DNA of 64,000 nucleotides, taken from positions 124,001 through 188,000 of the forward strand of contig JAJSPD010000018.1 of the NCBI GenBank assembly GCA_021307315.1. Direction: 5' to 3'. The notes beneath the pieces are model-generated. The model ran no database searches. It was given only the letters and a program-made list of their open reading frames with translations, and was not told where the DNA came from. Source of the DNA: Bisporella sp. PMI_857. Its lineage: Eukaryota; Ascomycota; Leotiomycetes; Helotiales; Helotiaceae. Shown here in pieces: positions 55,313 to 64,000 of this stretch; position 1 is the first letter of the stretch; each line of letters starts with the position of its first letter. A program made the position numbers and the translations under genes.

Positions 55313-56716
55313 ATGCCAGGAGCTATTAAGAAACGAAAAGTGTCAGCCACGATCGCAAAGAACGCAACTACGGCAGGCACCAGAAACCTCGACGCATACA
55401 CTCGTGTTTCCAAGGCAAGCGTATACGACAAGGCCGTGATTGAGAAGAATAATTATGTGGATACGGTAGCAATTGCCTCAAATATTACAACAGGAGGCAA
55501 GAGAAAGCTAGTTGAGGTTAAGGAGGAAGTCGCGCAGGCTGTGTCAACAATCACTACTGCCGCCAGAGATATCAAGCCGCTTCCCCGGCGACACACTGGT
55601 CTCAGTCCGCAGACCCCAGAAAAGCAAACAAACGTATCACCAGTACTTGAGACACCCACCAAAGGAGCTCGATCCCTCCTCAATCGTCTATTCGTCTCAA
55701 CAAAAGAGACAGACAAACCAACAAGGGAAGCTAGCCCTCTACCCGCCCAACTCCCCACCGAACTACTAGATCTCATAAACCTGCACGCGTCATTTCTCAC
55801 CGCATTATCACTGCACTATGCACACAATGGCACGCACTCTCCTGCTGATTTACGAATGCTCTGCCCAGACGTGGCGCGAGCATGGGGAAAGAGACGTGTA
55901 GTGCTTGATGATATCCGCAGAACGCTTGGTATCATGAACGAAGGCTTTTCAGAAGAGATTCACAACCAGAAACTTTCGAAACTAAGTCTCTCCGATTATG
56001 GGCATGGGAAGATATGCATTGAGATTACAACAGGGGGCGGAAAGAAAGGAAGGGTGGCTAGACCTGTGGATGAGAATTCGCTGAACGATATGTTTGTGCA
56101 GGAGCTGTGGAAGATATGGGAAGGAAACGATAGTGATGCGACGATAAATGAGTTTATTGACGGATTACCTTTGGAACCTATAACCACATGTGCGTCACTT
56201 TCGAAAATGTCGCCGCTCCTTGCTAAGGGACAGCGGAGGCTGGAGGATCTGAAGGCTGGAATTGTCATCAAGAAAGACATTGCGAAGGGAAAGGATGTTC
56301 TTGCTGCTGAAATCGTCACCGGAACAAAACCTACACTGCTCGAGCGATTACGAGCGAAACAACTTCACCAATCTACACTACCAGCACCACCCTCAAAAGA
56401 GCAGCTGAGCCGCAAAGCTGCATTACAGAGGATTGGTGAGGTGGCAGGAGTCTTGACGATGCTGAGTACTTCAAGCTCTATTGGGCAGCAGAGGATATCC
56501 TTTACGATGCCTACTGTCCTGGCAAAATTACGAGACTCGCTCAAAACTCCCATGTCCAAGGAAGAGGGAGATGTATGTTTACGGCTTCTGGTTACCGAGA
56601 TAGCTCCAAACTGGGTGAAGCTAGTGAAGATGGGAAAGATGGAAGCTTTGGTGGTAGATAGAGATCACAGACCTTCGGAGTCTGATATCAAGGATCGAAT
56701 TAAACATGCCGTTTAA
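55313..56716 (+). CDS. DNA replication licensing factor Cdt1-like
   Basis: Single-exon protein of 467 residues. The N-terminal 140 residues are basic and disordered, with IKKRKVSATI (possible NLS) and several S/T-P sites (LSPQTPEK, LETPTKGA). The central winged-helix-like domain begins at LPTELLDLINLHASFLTALS, with LCPDVARAWGKRRVVLDDIR, matching the fungal Cdt1 core. The C-terminal winged helix (TMPTVLAKLRDSLKTPMSKE ... VTEIAPNWVKLVKMG) is the MCM-binding part in homologues. Together with ORC and Cdc6 it loads the MCM helicase in G1. The S/T-P cluster suggests CDK control. No frame damage is seen. Confidence 0.82.
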   Translation: MPGAIKKRKVSATIAKNATTAGTRNLDAYTRVSKASVYDKAVIEKNNYVDTVAIASNITTGGKRKLVEVKEEVAQAVSTITTAARDIKPLPRRHTGLSPQTPEKQTNVSPVLETPTKGARSLLNRLFVSTKETDKPTREASPLPAQLPTELLDLINLHASFLTALSLHYAHNGTHSPADLRMLCPDVARAWGKRRVVLDDIRRTLGIMNEGFSEEIHNQKLSKLSLSDYGHGKICIEITTGGGKKGRVARPVDENSLNDMFVQELWKIWEGNDSDATINEFIDGLPLEPITTCASLSKMSPLLAKGQRRLEDLKAGIVIKKDIAKGKDVLAAEIVTGTKPTLLERLRAKQLHQSTLPAPPSKEQLSRKAALQRIGEVAGVLTMLSTSSSIGQQRISFTMPTVLAKLRDSLKTPMSKEEGDVCLRLLVTEIAPNWVKLVKMGKMEALVVDRDHRPSESDIKDRIKHAV

Positions 56717-56984
56717 GCATTATTGACTAGTCATCTGGCTAGAGCATAATCGTTGAGAAGATACCCCTAGGAATAAGAATATGCATAAAATCAAATGAAG
56801 TGTACACAGAACTAATTTTGTCTAATCTCGATTCAGTGAACTCTATGATCGTAACACATTTTGGGACCGCTAGTCCAAACCATAACTTTCATAAGAATGC
56901 GCAAAAGTATCGATGCTCTCCAGAGGCGCCATTCGTAACTCAAAGCATCCCCAGAACTCCTTCCTAAACCTGCCTAACAATCCA

Positions 56985-57556
56985 CTACTTCTTTTTTGGT
57001 CCTCCAAGCGGCGTTCCAATATCATCCAGCGCACCACGCAGCTTGACGCCTAGAGCACGCTCAATCTTGCCTAGCAGAGCGTTATCCGGAGTTGAGGCAC
57101 TACCGTTCTCGTACTCGGCGATAATCTTAGGAGTGCTGTTGCACTTAGTCGCCAGGTCCTTCTGCGTCATCTTCGGCTCCTTCTTGTTGCGTGCGGCAGC
57201 GATGGCATTTGCAACCTCCTTGCGGATCTTGGTTGGCTTGACGATGTCGTCGCTGCGGTCGACCTTGGTGAGGCGTTGGCCTTCAACGCCGGGTTTGCTG
57301 GTCTAGAAGATGTTAGAAGGCTGTGGAATAGGGCGGGAAAGAAGGGCAAAAAAATTGTTGCAGAGGGAGGATTGGTAGGAGGGAGCGGGCTTACAGCATT
57401 GCCAGCAGCAAACTTCTTCTCTGTGCCGATGACTGCTCCGGAGCGTTGAGCTGCGTTTAGTGCGCTCTTGCCTCGAACAACGGTTTCCCGATTTCCACCG
57501 CCTGCGCCTCCACGAGTCTTGCTTCCAATTTTGGTAACGCTGTCCCAGTCATCCAT
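56985..57556 (-). CDS. MBF1: Multiprotein-bridging factor 1 (MBF1)
   Basis: Conserved coactivator of 159 residues linking bZIP-type activators to TBP, and also active in translational frame maintenance in yeast. The N-terminus [10 protein letters not shown] and the MBF1-specific basic region ([14 protein letters not shown]) are followed by a helix-turn-helix of the XRE/Cro type ([20 protein letters not shown]) and the C-terminal LGVKLRG ... GGPKKK. Exons on the minus strand: 57395-57556 and 56985-57302, joined in phase 0 across a 92-bp intron (GTAAGC...CTAG). Length fits the family. Confidence 0.96.
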
Positions 57557-57987
57557 GATTGCGGTAATGAAGAGTAAGAGATTGAAGTTATGTAGTTTTA
57601 TCGAGTAGTTAGGGGCTTCTTGATTGAAGAGGTGATTGCGTGGTCGTATGCTTGTGGTGATGGTTTGTAGATAGTGTTGATGTGCTGGAGGGGGTGAAGA
57701 TAAATAGTCCCTTGGTTGGTAAGGGTGTGGCGCAGGGTCAGCCACAAATGAATCATACCGGAGACGCTAGTTAATAACCGAAAGCATCCCTGTACATATT
57801 CTAGACTTCAGAGTGTGTTGATGAATGTCACTTATGAAACACTTCTGTCACTTGGATTTTGAGTGTGAAGGATATATAATAAAGTCCACAAGTCTTGTCC
57901 TAAGTATAATTCTTTAGGGCCTTTTATCATTCTTAAATCATGCAGTCACAGAGTAGAAAATCACTTCCTTAGTTTGGCCCTTTCAAT
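57557..57987. promoter_or_regulatory. Divergent promoter of MBF1 and DUF1365 genes
   Basis: The 431-bp interval between opposite starts. Nothing specific is identified. Confidence 0.35.
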
Positions 57988-60140
57988 ATGTCAACTCTGA
58001 GTTCTCAACATGGAGGTATTTTGAGTCCCGTAGTTCTTATGGAACTGATATCATGGCTGGTAATAGACCAGACTAATCTTCTACTCTTCTTCTTAATTTC
58101 CTTCACAAGAAATAAGGAAAGTCTTCAGGAAGTGGCTGCTACATATGTCAACAAGGAACTTTTATCAGCACTCCTCACAACTGGGGCTGTGGTGTTTACC
58201 CTTTCCCAAATCCTGAGATACGTTAAGGCTCTAAAAGAGCCAACCACCAGTCTGGACGGTTTTTCAACTGAGCCCATGCTGTTCCCATGCCGGACAAGTC
58301 ACAGGAGATTTTTCCCAACCAAGCACAGTTTCGAATACTCGTACCTCCTGGCTGGGGTTCCGGTAGGATGGAAAGGTTCGGTGGGTGGGATGCTTTCCGC
58401 TGATGACCCAGTCATGATCCTGCCATGGCATAGGAGGTTATTCTCTTTGAAACAGGGCGCTGCATGGCATGTTGTGAGTGGCGATGATTACTTAGCTCGA
58501 GGCCATCATGCAAACGGTTTGAAAGGGAAGCTTCAGGATTTCCTGCAAACTCAGGTATGTCTTCCCTCAGAGTTGACAATGCTCCTTCTAAATAGCGTAT
58601 TAGGGAGTTGACCATAAAGAGTATCCGTATGCGTACTTGGTCACAGCTCCAAGATTTCTAGGTAGGTAGTCATGAAGCCTTATGTCCCGACTGTGATACC
58701 TCATATATTGCATCGTATAAATTTTCAATACGTTTTTACTGATATACGATTCTCAGGCTACTACTCCAACCCGGTATCACTATGGTATCTCTACTCAGCC
58801 ACCAAAGAGCTTTCCGCACTGATCTTGGAAGTCAATAACACGTTCGGCGAACGCCACAGCTACTTTTTAAAGCCATCTCGCTCTTCATCAAAATCCACAG
58901 GTAGACAACCTTTATATAATCCACATAGCCTTTGCATCACTGACACCAAATTCTCCCAGATGAAACAAAGAGCCCACGCTTCACCGACCAGTGGCCGAAA
59001 GACTTCTACGTCTCGGTCTTTAACTCCCGAGCAGGTTCCTATTCCCTATCCGCAAACGACCCTTTCTATCCCTCCAGTAAGCTTCCGCCTATTCCCTCTT
59101 TCAACGTTTGCTTCCTTTTGCCTTCCAGTGCGCTAGCCTCCCTCCTCACCCATAACTGACATACCCCAGTGACGGGGCCAGGCCTGATAGACGCAACGAT
59201 AACCCTCTCCTCTTCCACCAGCTCCCCAAAACTAATAGCCCGCCTCTTCTCCACCTCCCCGGGCATCCCCCCCTCCACCATGACCCTCCTCCAAAAGACC
59301 CATTTCCTAGCAGCAAACTGGTGGATCGGCCTGGCGACCTTCCCGCGAACCGTCGCGCAAGCCCTCACGATCCTCACGGCCAAAAAGCTGCCCTGGGTCT
59401 TCCGGCCCGAACCGCGGAAAGATACCATCGCGCGCGACGGCACCGCCTCAGAGCTCCTCATCGAGCGTTTATTCCGGAGATACCTCCGCCACGCGGTCGA
59501 AAACGTAGGGGAGGGTACGATGGTGACGTACACGCCGGCAGGGCTCGTCGATCTACGAAGCGAAACGATGCGCTCGCCTTCCCCGCAGCTATCGGCGCCA
59601 GCAGCGCCGCAAGCCCTCGAGATCCGGGTGCTGACGCCGCTATTCTATTCGAGATTCGCGCGTTACCCATCCGTCGCCGAGGCGCTGAGGTCCGAAAGCG
59701 GCAGCGCAACGGTTACGCTCTCTGGCTCCGCGCCGCTGGATCTGCTTCCCGCCGCCGCCGCCGCCGCCTCTCCTGTCCCAACCGCAAAGGCAGCCCGGCC
59801 GCCCCCGTGGAAGTACGCGCTCATTTCGTATCTCCGCAGGCGTCCCGAGCAGATAATGTGCGCTTATGAGAAACCTCTCGTTCCCGCTCCTATGCCTTCT
59901 CCGCCAGCTGCAACAGACGCGGGAACGTGTAGCGGCTTGACGGGCTTTGAGAATTTCATCCTCAACCACGCGACGGCAGCAGAGGAAGCAGAATATGCAA
60001 ATCACGTTCTCAAAATATTGAGCAGCGAATATGTCGCCTTCGGATGGCTTGAAATCCTGGGATTGGAATTTTTTCTTTTGAGGGCCGTCGTGCTTTGGTG
60101 GCTTGTTGGCCGGTTTCTGATTTGGGGTAGAGGGGGATAG
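57988..60140 (+). CDS. DUF1365 family membrane protein
   Basis: Predicted 618-residue protein. Hydrophobic N-terminal segments (LLLFFLISF, ALLTTGAVVFTLSQIL) are followed by the DUF1365 domain: HSFEYSYLLAG, VTAPRFLGYYSNPVSLWYLY, LEVNNTFGERHSYFL and DQWPKDFYVSVFNSRAGSYS. Further conserved strands follow, with a hydrophobic helix near the C-terminus. Exons: 57988-58554, 58604-58661, 58757-58900, 58960-59076 and 59170-60140; introns are 49, 95, 59 and 93 bp and phases close. The last exon (59170 to about 59950) is clearly GC-rich, with a GCC repeat at 59751-59767 giving an alanine run, unlike the AT-rich surroundings. Bacterial DUF1365 genes often sit near cyclopropane-fatty-acid synthases. The fungal function is unknown; membrane lipid modification is only a guess. 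Confidence 0.85.
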
Positions 60141-60687
60141 CAGAGGAGGTAATGAAGAGGAGAAGAAGTAGAAGTAACGAAGAGATGGAAGCGTCGGGCA
60201 ACACAGAAGGATAGAAAGGGGTGCTACATTTAGAGCAAAAGAAATAATCACGTACCGAGATCGAGCAGCGACGAAAGCGAAGCCATACGTTGTTATAACC
60301 ACACGTTCAGAAAAACGAATAGACGGAACTTGATTAGAAACATATCTTCCCTATTCCTATAAACAAGAACATTAAAAACACACACAAAAAAGACACAAAA
60401 ACTCCCCGTGGCTCTTGTTAGCTGGAGGGTATCGCAAATATGAATGTATAAAATAAATGAAAGACCCGCAGAATGCATCATTACACTAGCCGTATCTAAT
60501 ACAATCCCTTCCCAGCCCCCATATCCCCTTAACTCCTCCAAGCTCTTCAAATAAAGAGGGAAATTCCGGTAAATGCATGCATGTTGTATTTTTTGGTGGC
60601 GGTTGAAAACGGTGCTTTGTACACATTAATACTCCTCAGTGCTCATTGGTGAATGAGATACAATATTCGTGATGCAGAGATGATGGT
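60141..60687. other. Intergenic between convergent genes
   Basis: 547 bp between the DUF1365 and GH76 3' ends. No coding segment is supported. Confidence 0.6.
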
Positions 60688-62329
60688 TTATATGCTCATC
60701 CAGCCAAACATGCCTGTGACACCGACAAGAACAACCGTTGTTACTATTCCAGCACCAGCTCTATCTGCTGTCGTTGCTGGTCTGTATCGTGTTAGCATAT
60801 CTGGAAAACTTGTCAAGATTGCAGGAAATACGTACGTGATCGCTGTGGGATTCGTATTTGTATGTGATCCAGCATTAGGATTACCAGCACTTGTTCCACC
60901 GGTAGCATTCGTGACTGGCGGCGATATATACTCCAATGGCTGCAAGTTGACGAACATTGCTGACATGGCAGCCATCTCCTGTCCAACACCTGTACGTCCG
61001 TCATAAGCAGTTCCCAACGACCAACTTAATCCACAAGTCCGCTGATTAGCACCTCCGTTGCACTGTTTTGCGGCGGCAGCAGCCGAAGTCTTAAAAACTG
61101 GATAGATACGGCTTGCAGTGTATGGTGCTACGAGAGCAGTTGCGGCCATCCATCTCAGCAGGTAGGTCTTGAAACTGAACATGTCGGTTGTGCAGGTGAG
61201 CTTGGGCTCGCAGGCCACTTCATAGGCGATTCCATTCGGGAAGAATACAGTAAGGATTGAGGTGAGAAGACCGTCGACATGGGTCTTCCATTCTTCGGCG
61301 CCGTTGGTCTGATTACATTAGACTGGGCCAGATACTTGAGGTGCAACGACTTACGTAATTGTACATATTTGCGGCTCCAAGCAAGAAAACAGCAGCATTG
61401 TATGAGAATTGTACCTTGTTGATATCGGTACAGTTTGTCCCAATATGAGCCCCATCGTAAACCCTGTAATCTGAGTCCATTAAGCCAACAGCGCGAACCC
61501 AGTTGAAAGATCTCACGGCAAGCTGGGCATATGTATCGTTGTTAGTGTATCGAGCAAGGCGAGCACCAATGTTGAAGTAGCATCCGTTAGCAATAGAGTT
61601 CTTATAGTCATAGCCCGTAAGGTATGGATAAACCTGCCATCGAAGTCTTGGAAAAATTAGTAGACGGCTCCAACTGTCCTGAGACCAGAGGAAACTCACC
61701 CTCCTCCGCACTCATTATCGTGGCCTTTGTTGTCGGTTTGTGTGACGAATACGGCTTGAGCCAGAGCCAACCATCCTGGCTGGTCTGCCGGCGGATCTGG
61801 AAATTTATGCTCTGCCATCAACATTGCCGTCATACCCCAAAATCCTTGATCATCATTACCCATGGACGATGACCAATTTGAAGGCATCATGTCTTGCTCC
61901 TCGCCCTGTTGATGCAGGACACCTGCCTGCAGCACATCATTATACGTAGAATCTCCCGTATAATGCCAATAATCAACCAACGATCCCCACATCGCACCAG
62001 ACTCCCACCAGTAGTCTACAGGATATCAGTATATCGTCTCACGAGGAAGATATCCACAAAACTTACATCCCTCTGGAGGGTCAGGTGGAGGGCCAGGCAG
62101 AACGCCGACAATGCCTCCAGATTGATTGCCTTTGTAGTATGTCATTAGATCGTATGCTAATGTCGAGGCGGCACTCCGTATCGATGCTTGACAGCGGTCA
62201 GTCACAAGGGAATCGCAAAGTCTGGAAGCGCCGCTTACCTGGATCATCTAGATCTACATCAATCACAGCAGCCACAAGCGTAGTCGTGGCCAACAGCGCT
62301 GTCGCGCAAGAAATGAAGGGATATCTCAT
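60688..62329 (-). CDS. GPI-anchored mannan endo-1,6-alpha-mannosidase, GH76 (DFG5/DCW1 type)
   Basis: Predicted 479-residue wall enzyme, thought to cross-link GPI-protein glycans into the cell wall by transglycosylation. A signal peptide ([18 protein letters not shown]) starts at ATG 62329. The GH76 domain has [53 protein letters not shown] (catalytic Asp pair), [20 protein letters not shown] and TCGLSWS. The C-terminus has a polar region and a hydrophobic tail ([20 protein letters not shown]) that fits GPI attachment. Exons on the minus strand: 62239-62329, 62067-62186, 61700-62015, 61355-61646 and 60688-61308; introns are 46-53 bp with phases closed. An upstream in-frame ATG (62437) is unlikely because it would bury the signal peptide. 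Confidence 0.93.
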
Positions 62330-63740
62330 CTTTCCACCCCGCGTAAGCGGTCTCAATTGAATGTGATTCTGAATTCGTTCGAATAGGGGATGTGTTATAC
62401 AGGAACGACCGGACGCCAATACCTCACAGATGCTCAAGACATGCGAGAGGTAAAAGCCAGGATGCGACGTCAGAGCTGAGCAGTGGGATGCAAAACGGGG
62501 TATCTGGTATCGTGGGTGATGCTATCTGTCTGATGTCTTGTCGTGATGCTTGTTTCTGCTTGGTATGATGGTTGATGGATGATCAAATTTCCTGGGCGCG
62601 GCTGGGTGAAAGGAAAGCCTTGGCTCGACCCCTGGAGTAACGTTTATGGAGTAGTGCGCAGTGGAAGGCAGTGCCAGGGGGGTTTGATTGTCGCTAATTT
62701 CAGATACGAGCGGACGAACGAAAGTGACTACTGTAAGAGTGGCAAAGAACAAATCGGCCTATTCCCTTATATTTTTTATTTATTTATTTATTTTTCCAAT
62801 GTGCGTTTTCGTGGGTTGATGAATCGCTGGGTTTGATTTGAAGTGTTTGATGACTGTACAGTAGTAGTGTTCGTCTTTTTCATCCACCAAACCAACCCCC
62901 TCCCGGTTCCCCCTCCTCACCAAAGCCTACAGTAGATTGGCCAGGTGACTCCCTGTTTGGCTCATCTCCCCTACCAACCTGAAAAGCTGGAGCAGCAACG
63001 ACCAGTTTTGGTGGACAGATTTACTCCTACTGTAATTATGCATTCACCAGCCACTATTCCCTTCACAAAGTCCTTCCGATCCAACCAGTCACTTCATCCA
63101 AACAACCTGATCCGAAACAGTCAAGGAGAGTTCGTCTACGTCATAGACGTAGTACCAGATTTTGCATGAAAAAATATCCTCATAACGAACAGGATGCAAT
63201 ATCAGTCCCGTGGTCCATATCAATAGGGAATTTTCCGTGCCTCTGTGGTCGTGATATATTAAGATATGAGGTTTTCAGACTCATAGAATGGTAGATACCG
63301 ATTTTTTCTTCACGTCCAGCACTCCATCGATTGAAGTGGCAAACTTATTCATGTCAACTCATGTGGTTAGGCAGTGTTTCATCGCTAACTACAATCAACC
63401 TCGCTCGCTTTCACATCAGCGGCTATATCGTAAGAAGAAGGCTAGAGAAGTGAAGACAGCAAATTTTTCTGATTATACTTATGAGCCACATAGATTCAAT
63501 AAACTAGTTCTAATGCTGTAGTTATGTCGTTCTGCTAACTAGAGGAATTAACCTTAAGCAATCCTGCAGGATCACATTGTGAAAAACATTTATCAAAATC
63601 AAATATGTAAAAGACCGTGATTAATTGGCAGCTACTCTCGAGATGCCCATTCATTATTATTACATTAACCTGTTGGCCCAAAATTCCATGCGATAAGTTT
63701 TCCCATCCTATGCATATCCACTCCCATATCGTTATATCAA
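62330..63740. other. Intergenic with an ATTT microsatellite
   Basis: About 1.4 kb. Contains (ATTT)n at 62776-62795. No supported coding segment; open frames are short and overlapping. Confidence 0.55.
62776..62795. repeat. (ATTT)n microsatellite
   Basis: Four to five tandem TTTA units in intergenic DNA upstream of the GH76 gene. Confidence 0.9.
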
Positions 63741-64000
63741 TTACAAGGCAACGATTGCAGCCAACAAAAGGGCGAAAGCAGCCATGGGTGAGCCTGAGAG
63801 AGCAACAGCGGCGCCTGCAGGGACCTCGGTTGGGCTGGTAGAGACTGGGCTCGTAGGGGTAGAGACAGAGGTGCTATTTCCTCCTAATCCAGAGCCGGAA
63901 CCAGAACCTGAACCTGTTCCAGTGGGAATTGCTGATGGATTGATGACAGATGGAACAGTGACCACAGGTCCGAGACCACCTCCGGAAGAAGCAATCGCGC
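63741..64000 (-). CDS. 3' end of a GPI-anchored, Ser/Gly-rich surface protein (partial)
   Basis: The gene runs off the right edge; only about 86 C-terminal codons are visible. They encode a low-complexity region rich in Ser, Gly and Thr (GTGSGSGSGSGLGG and SVSTPTSPVSTSPTE), then a small-residue cleavage zone and a hydrophobic tail (MAAFALLLAAIVAL), which is a standard GPI attachment signal. The domain identity lies outside the window. Many fungal wall proteins and secreted enzymes end this way, so no function is assigned. Confidence 0.75.
   Translation of the reverse strand, partial: AIASSGGGLGPVVTVPSVINPSAIPTGTGSGSGSGSGLGGNSTSVSTPTSPVSTSPTEVPAGAAVALSGSPMAAFALLLAAIVAL

Noticed and set aside
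1..64000. tRNA genes, rRNA, CRISPR arrays, prokaryotic operons
   Set aside because: No clear B-box (GGTTCGAATCC-type) with matching stems, no spaced identical repeats, and all supported genes are intron-bearing fungal genes.

Overview
The window is nuclear DNA of a filamentous ascomycete (Pezizomycotina). Genes are broken by many short introns of about 45-120 bp, most with GTAAGT/GTGAGT donors. Zn2Cys6 regulators, a DUF1365 protein, a 2EXR-domain protein, a fungal Cdt1 and a GPI-anchored GH76 enzyme are all typical of this group. Protein flavour suggests Leotiomycetes, but that placement is only an impression. There is no rRNA, tRNA, CRISPR array, intact transposon or prokaryotic feature that I can support.

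Layout. (1) 1-11.2 kb is an accessory block: a flavin monooxygenase-like gene with a damaged frame, a short-chain dehydrogenase, a 14-TM-type MFS exporter, and two Zn2Cys6 regulators of the same broad family, the first divergent from the exporter. It looks like a small detoxification or secondary-metabolite cluster. (2) 13.3-20.3 kb holds two tandem C2H2 zinc-finger proteins with the same finger architecture and wide flanking regions. (3) 24.5-34 kb is mostly housekeeping: a dynamin-like GTPase, a membrane-anchored serine/threonine-rich protein, the GET3 ATPase and 5-hydroxyisourate hydrolase with an N-terminal PTS2, plus two unrecognised multi-exon genes. (4) 36-52.8 kb is a carbohydrate-degradation island: two alginate-lyase-fold proteins, GH27 alpha-galactosidase, a fasciclin protein, an aldo/keto reductase with a frameshift, a Zn2Cys6 regulator, GH88 unsaturated glucuronyl hydrolase and an allantoate-permease-type MFS transporter. 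The set makes biochemical sense: lyases release oligomers with unsaturated ends, GH27 trims galactose, GH88 removes the unsaturated uronic acid, the MFS imports products and the regulator controls the set. (5) 54.2-64 kb holds a 2EXR protein, Cdt1, MBF1, a DUF1365 protein, a GH76 mannanase (DFG5/DCW1 type) and the 3' end of a GPI-anchored protein.

The most unusual observation is a pair of nearly identical 51-bp introns (48 of 51 bases) in two unrelated neighbouring genes of the carbohydrate island, the second alginate-lyase-like gene and the adjacent Zn2Cys6 regulator. They behave like introner elements. The homologous site in the first alginate-lyase paralogue has no intron. In the frame of both host genes all three differences are synonymous, and reading through would add the same 16-residue peptide.

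Exon boundaries were placed by hand from splice signals, phase and protein continuity. No database search was run.
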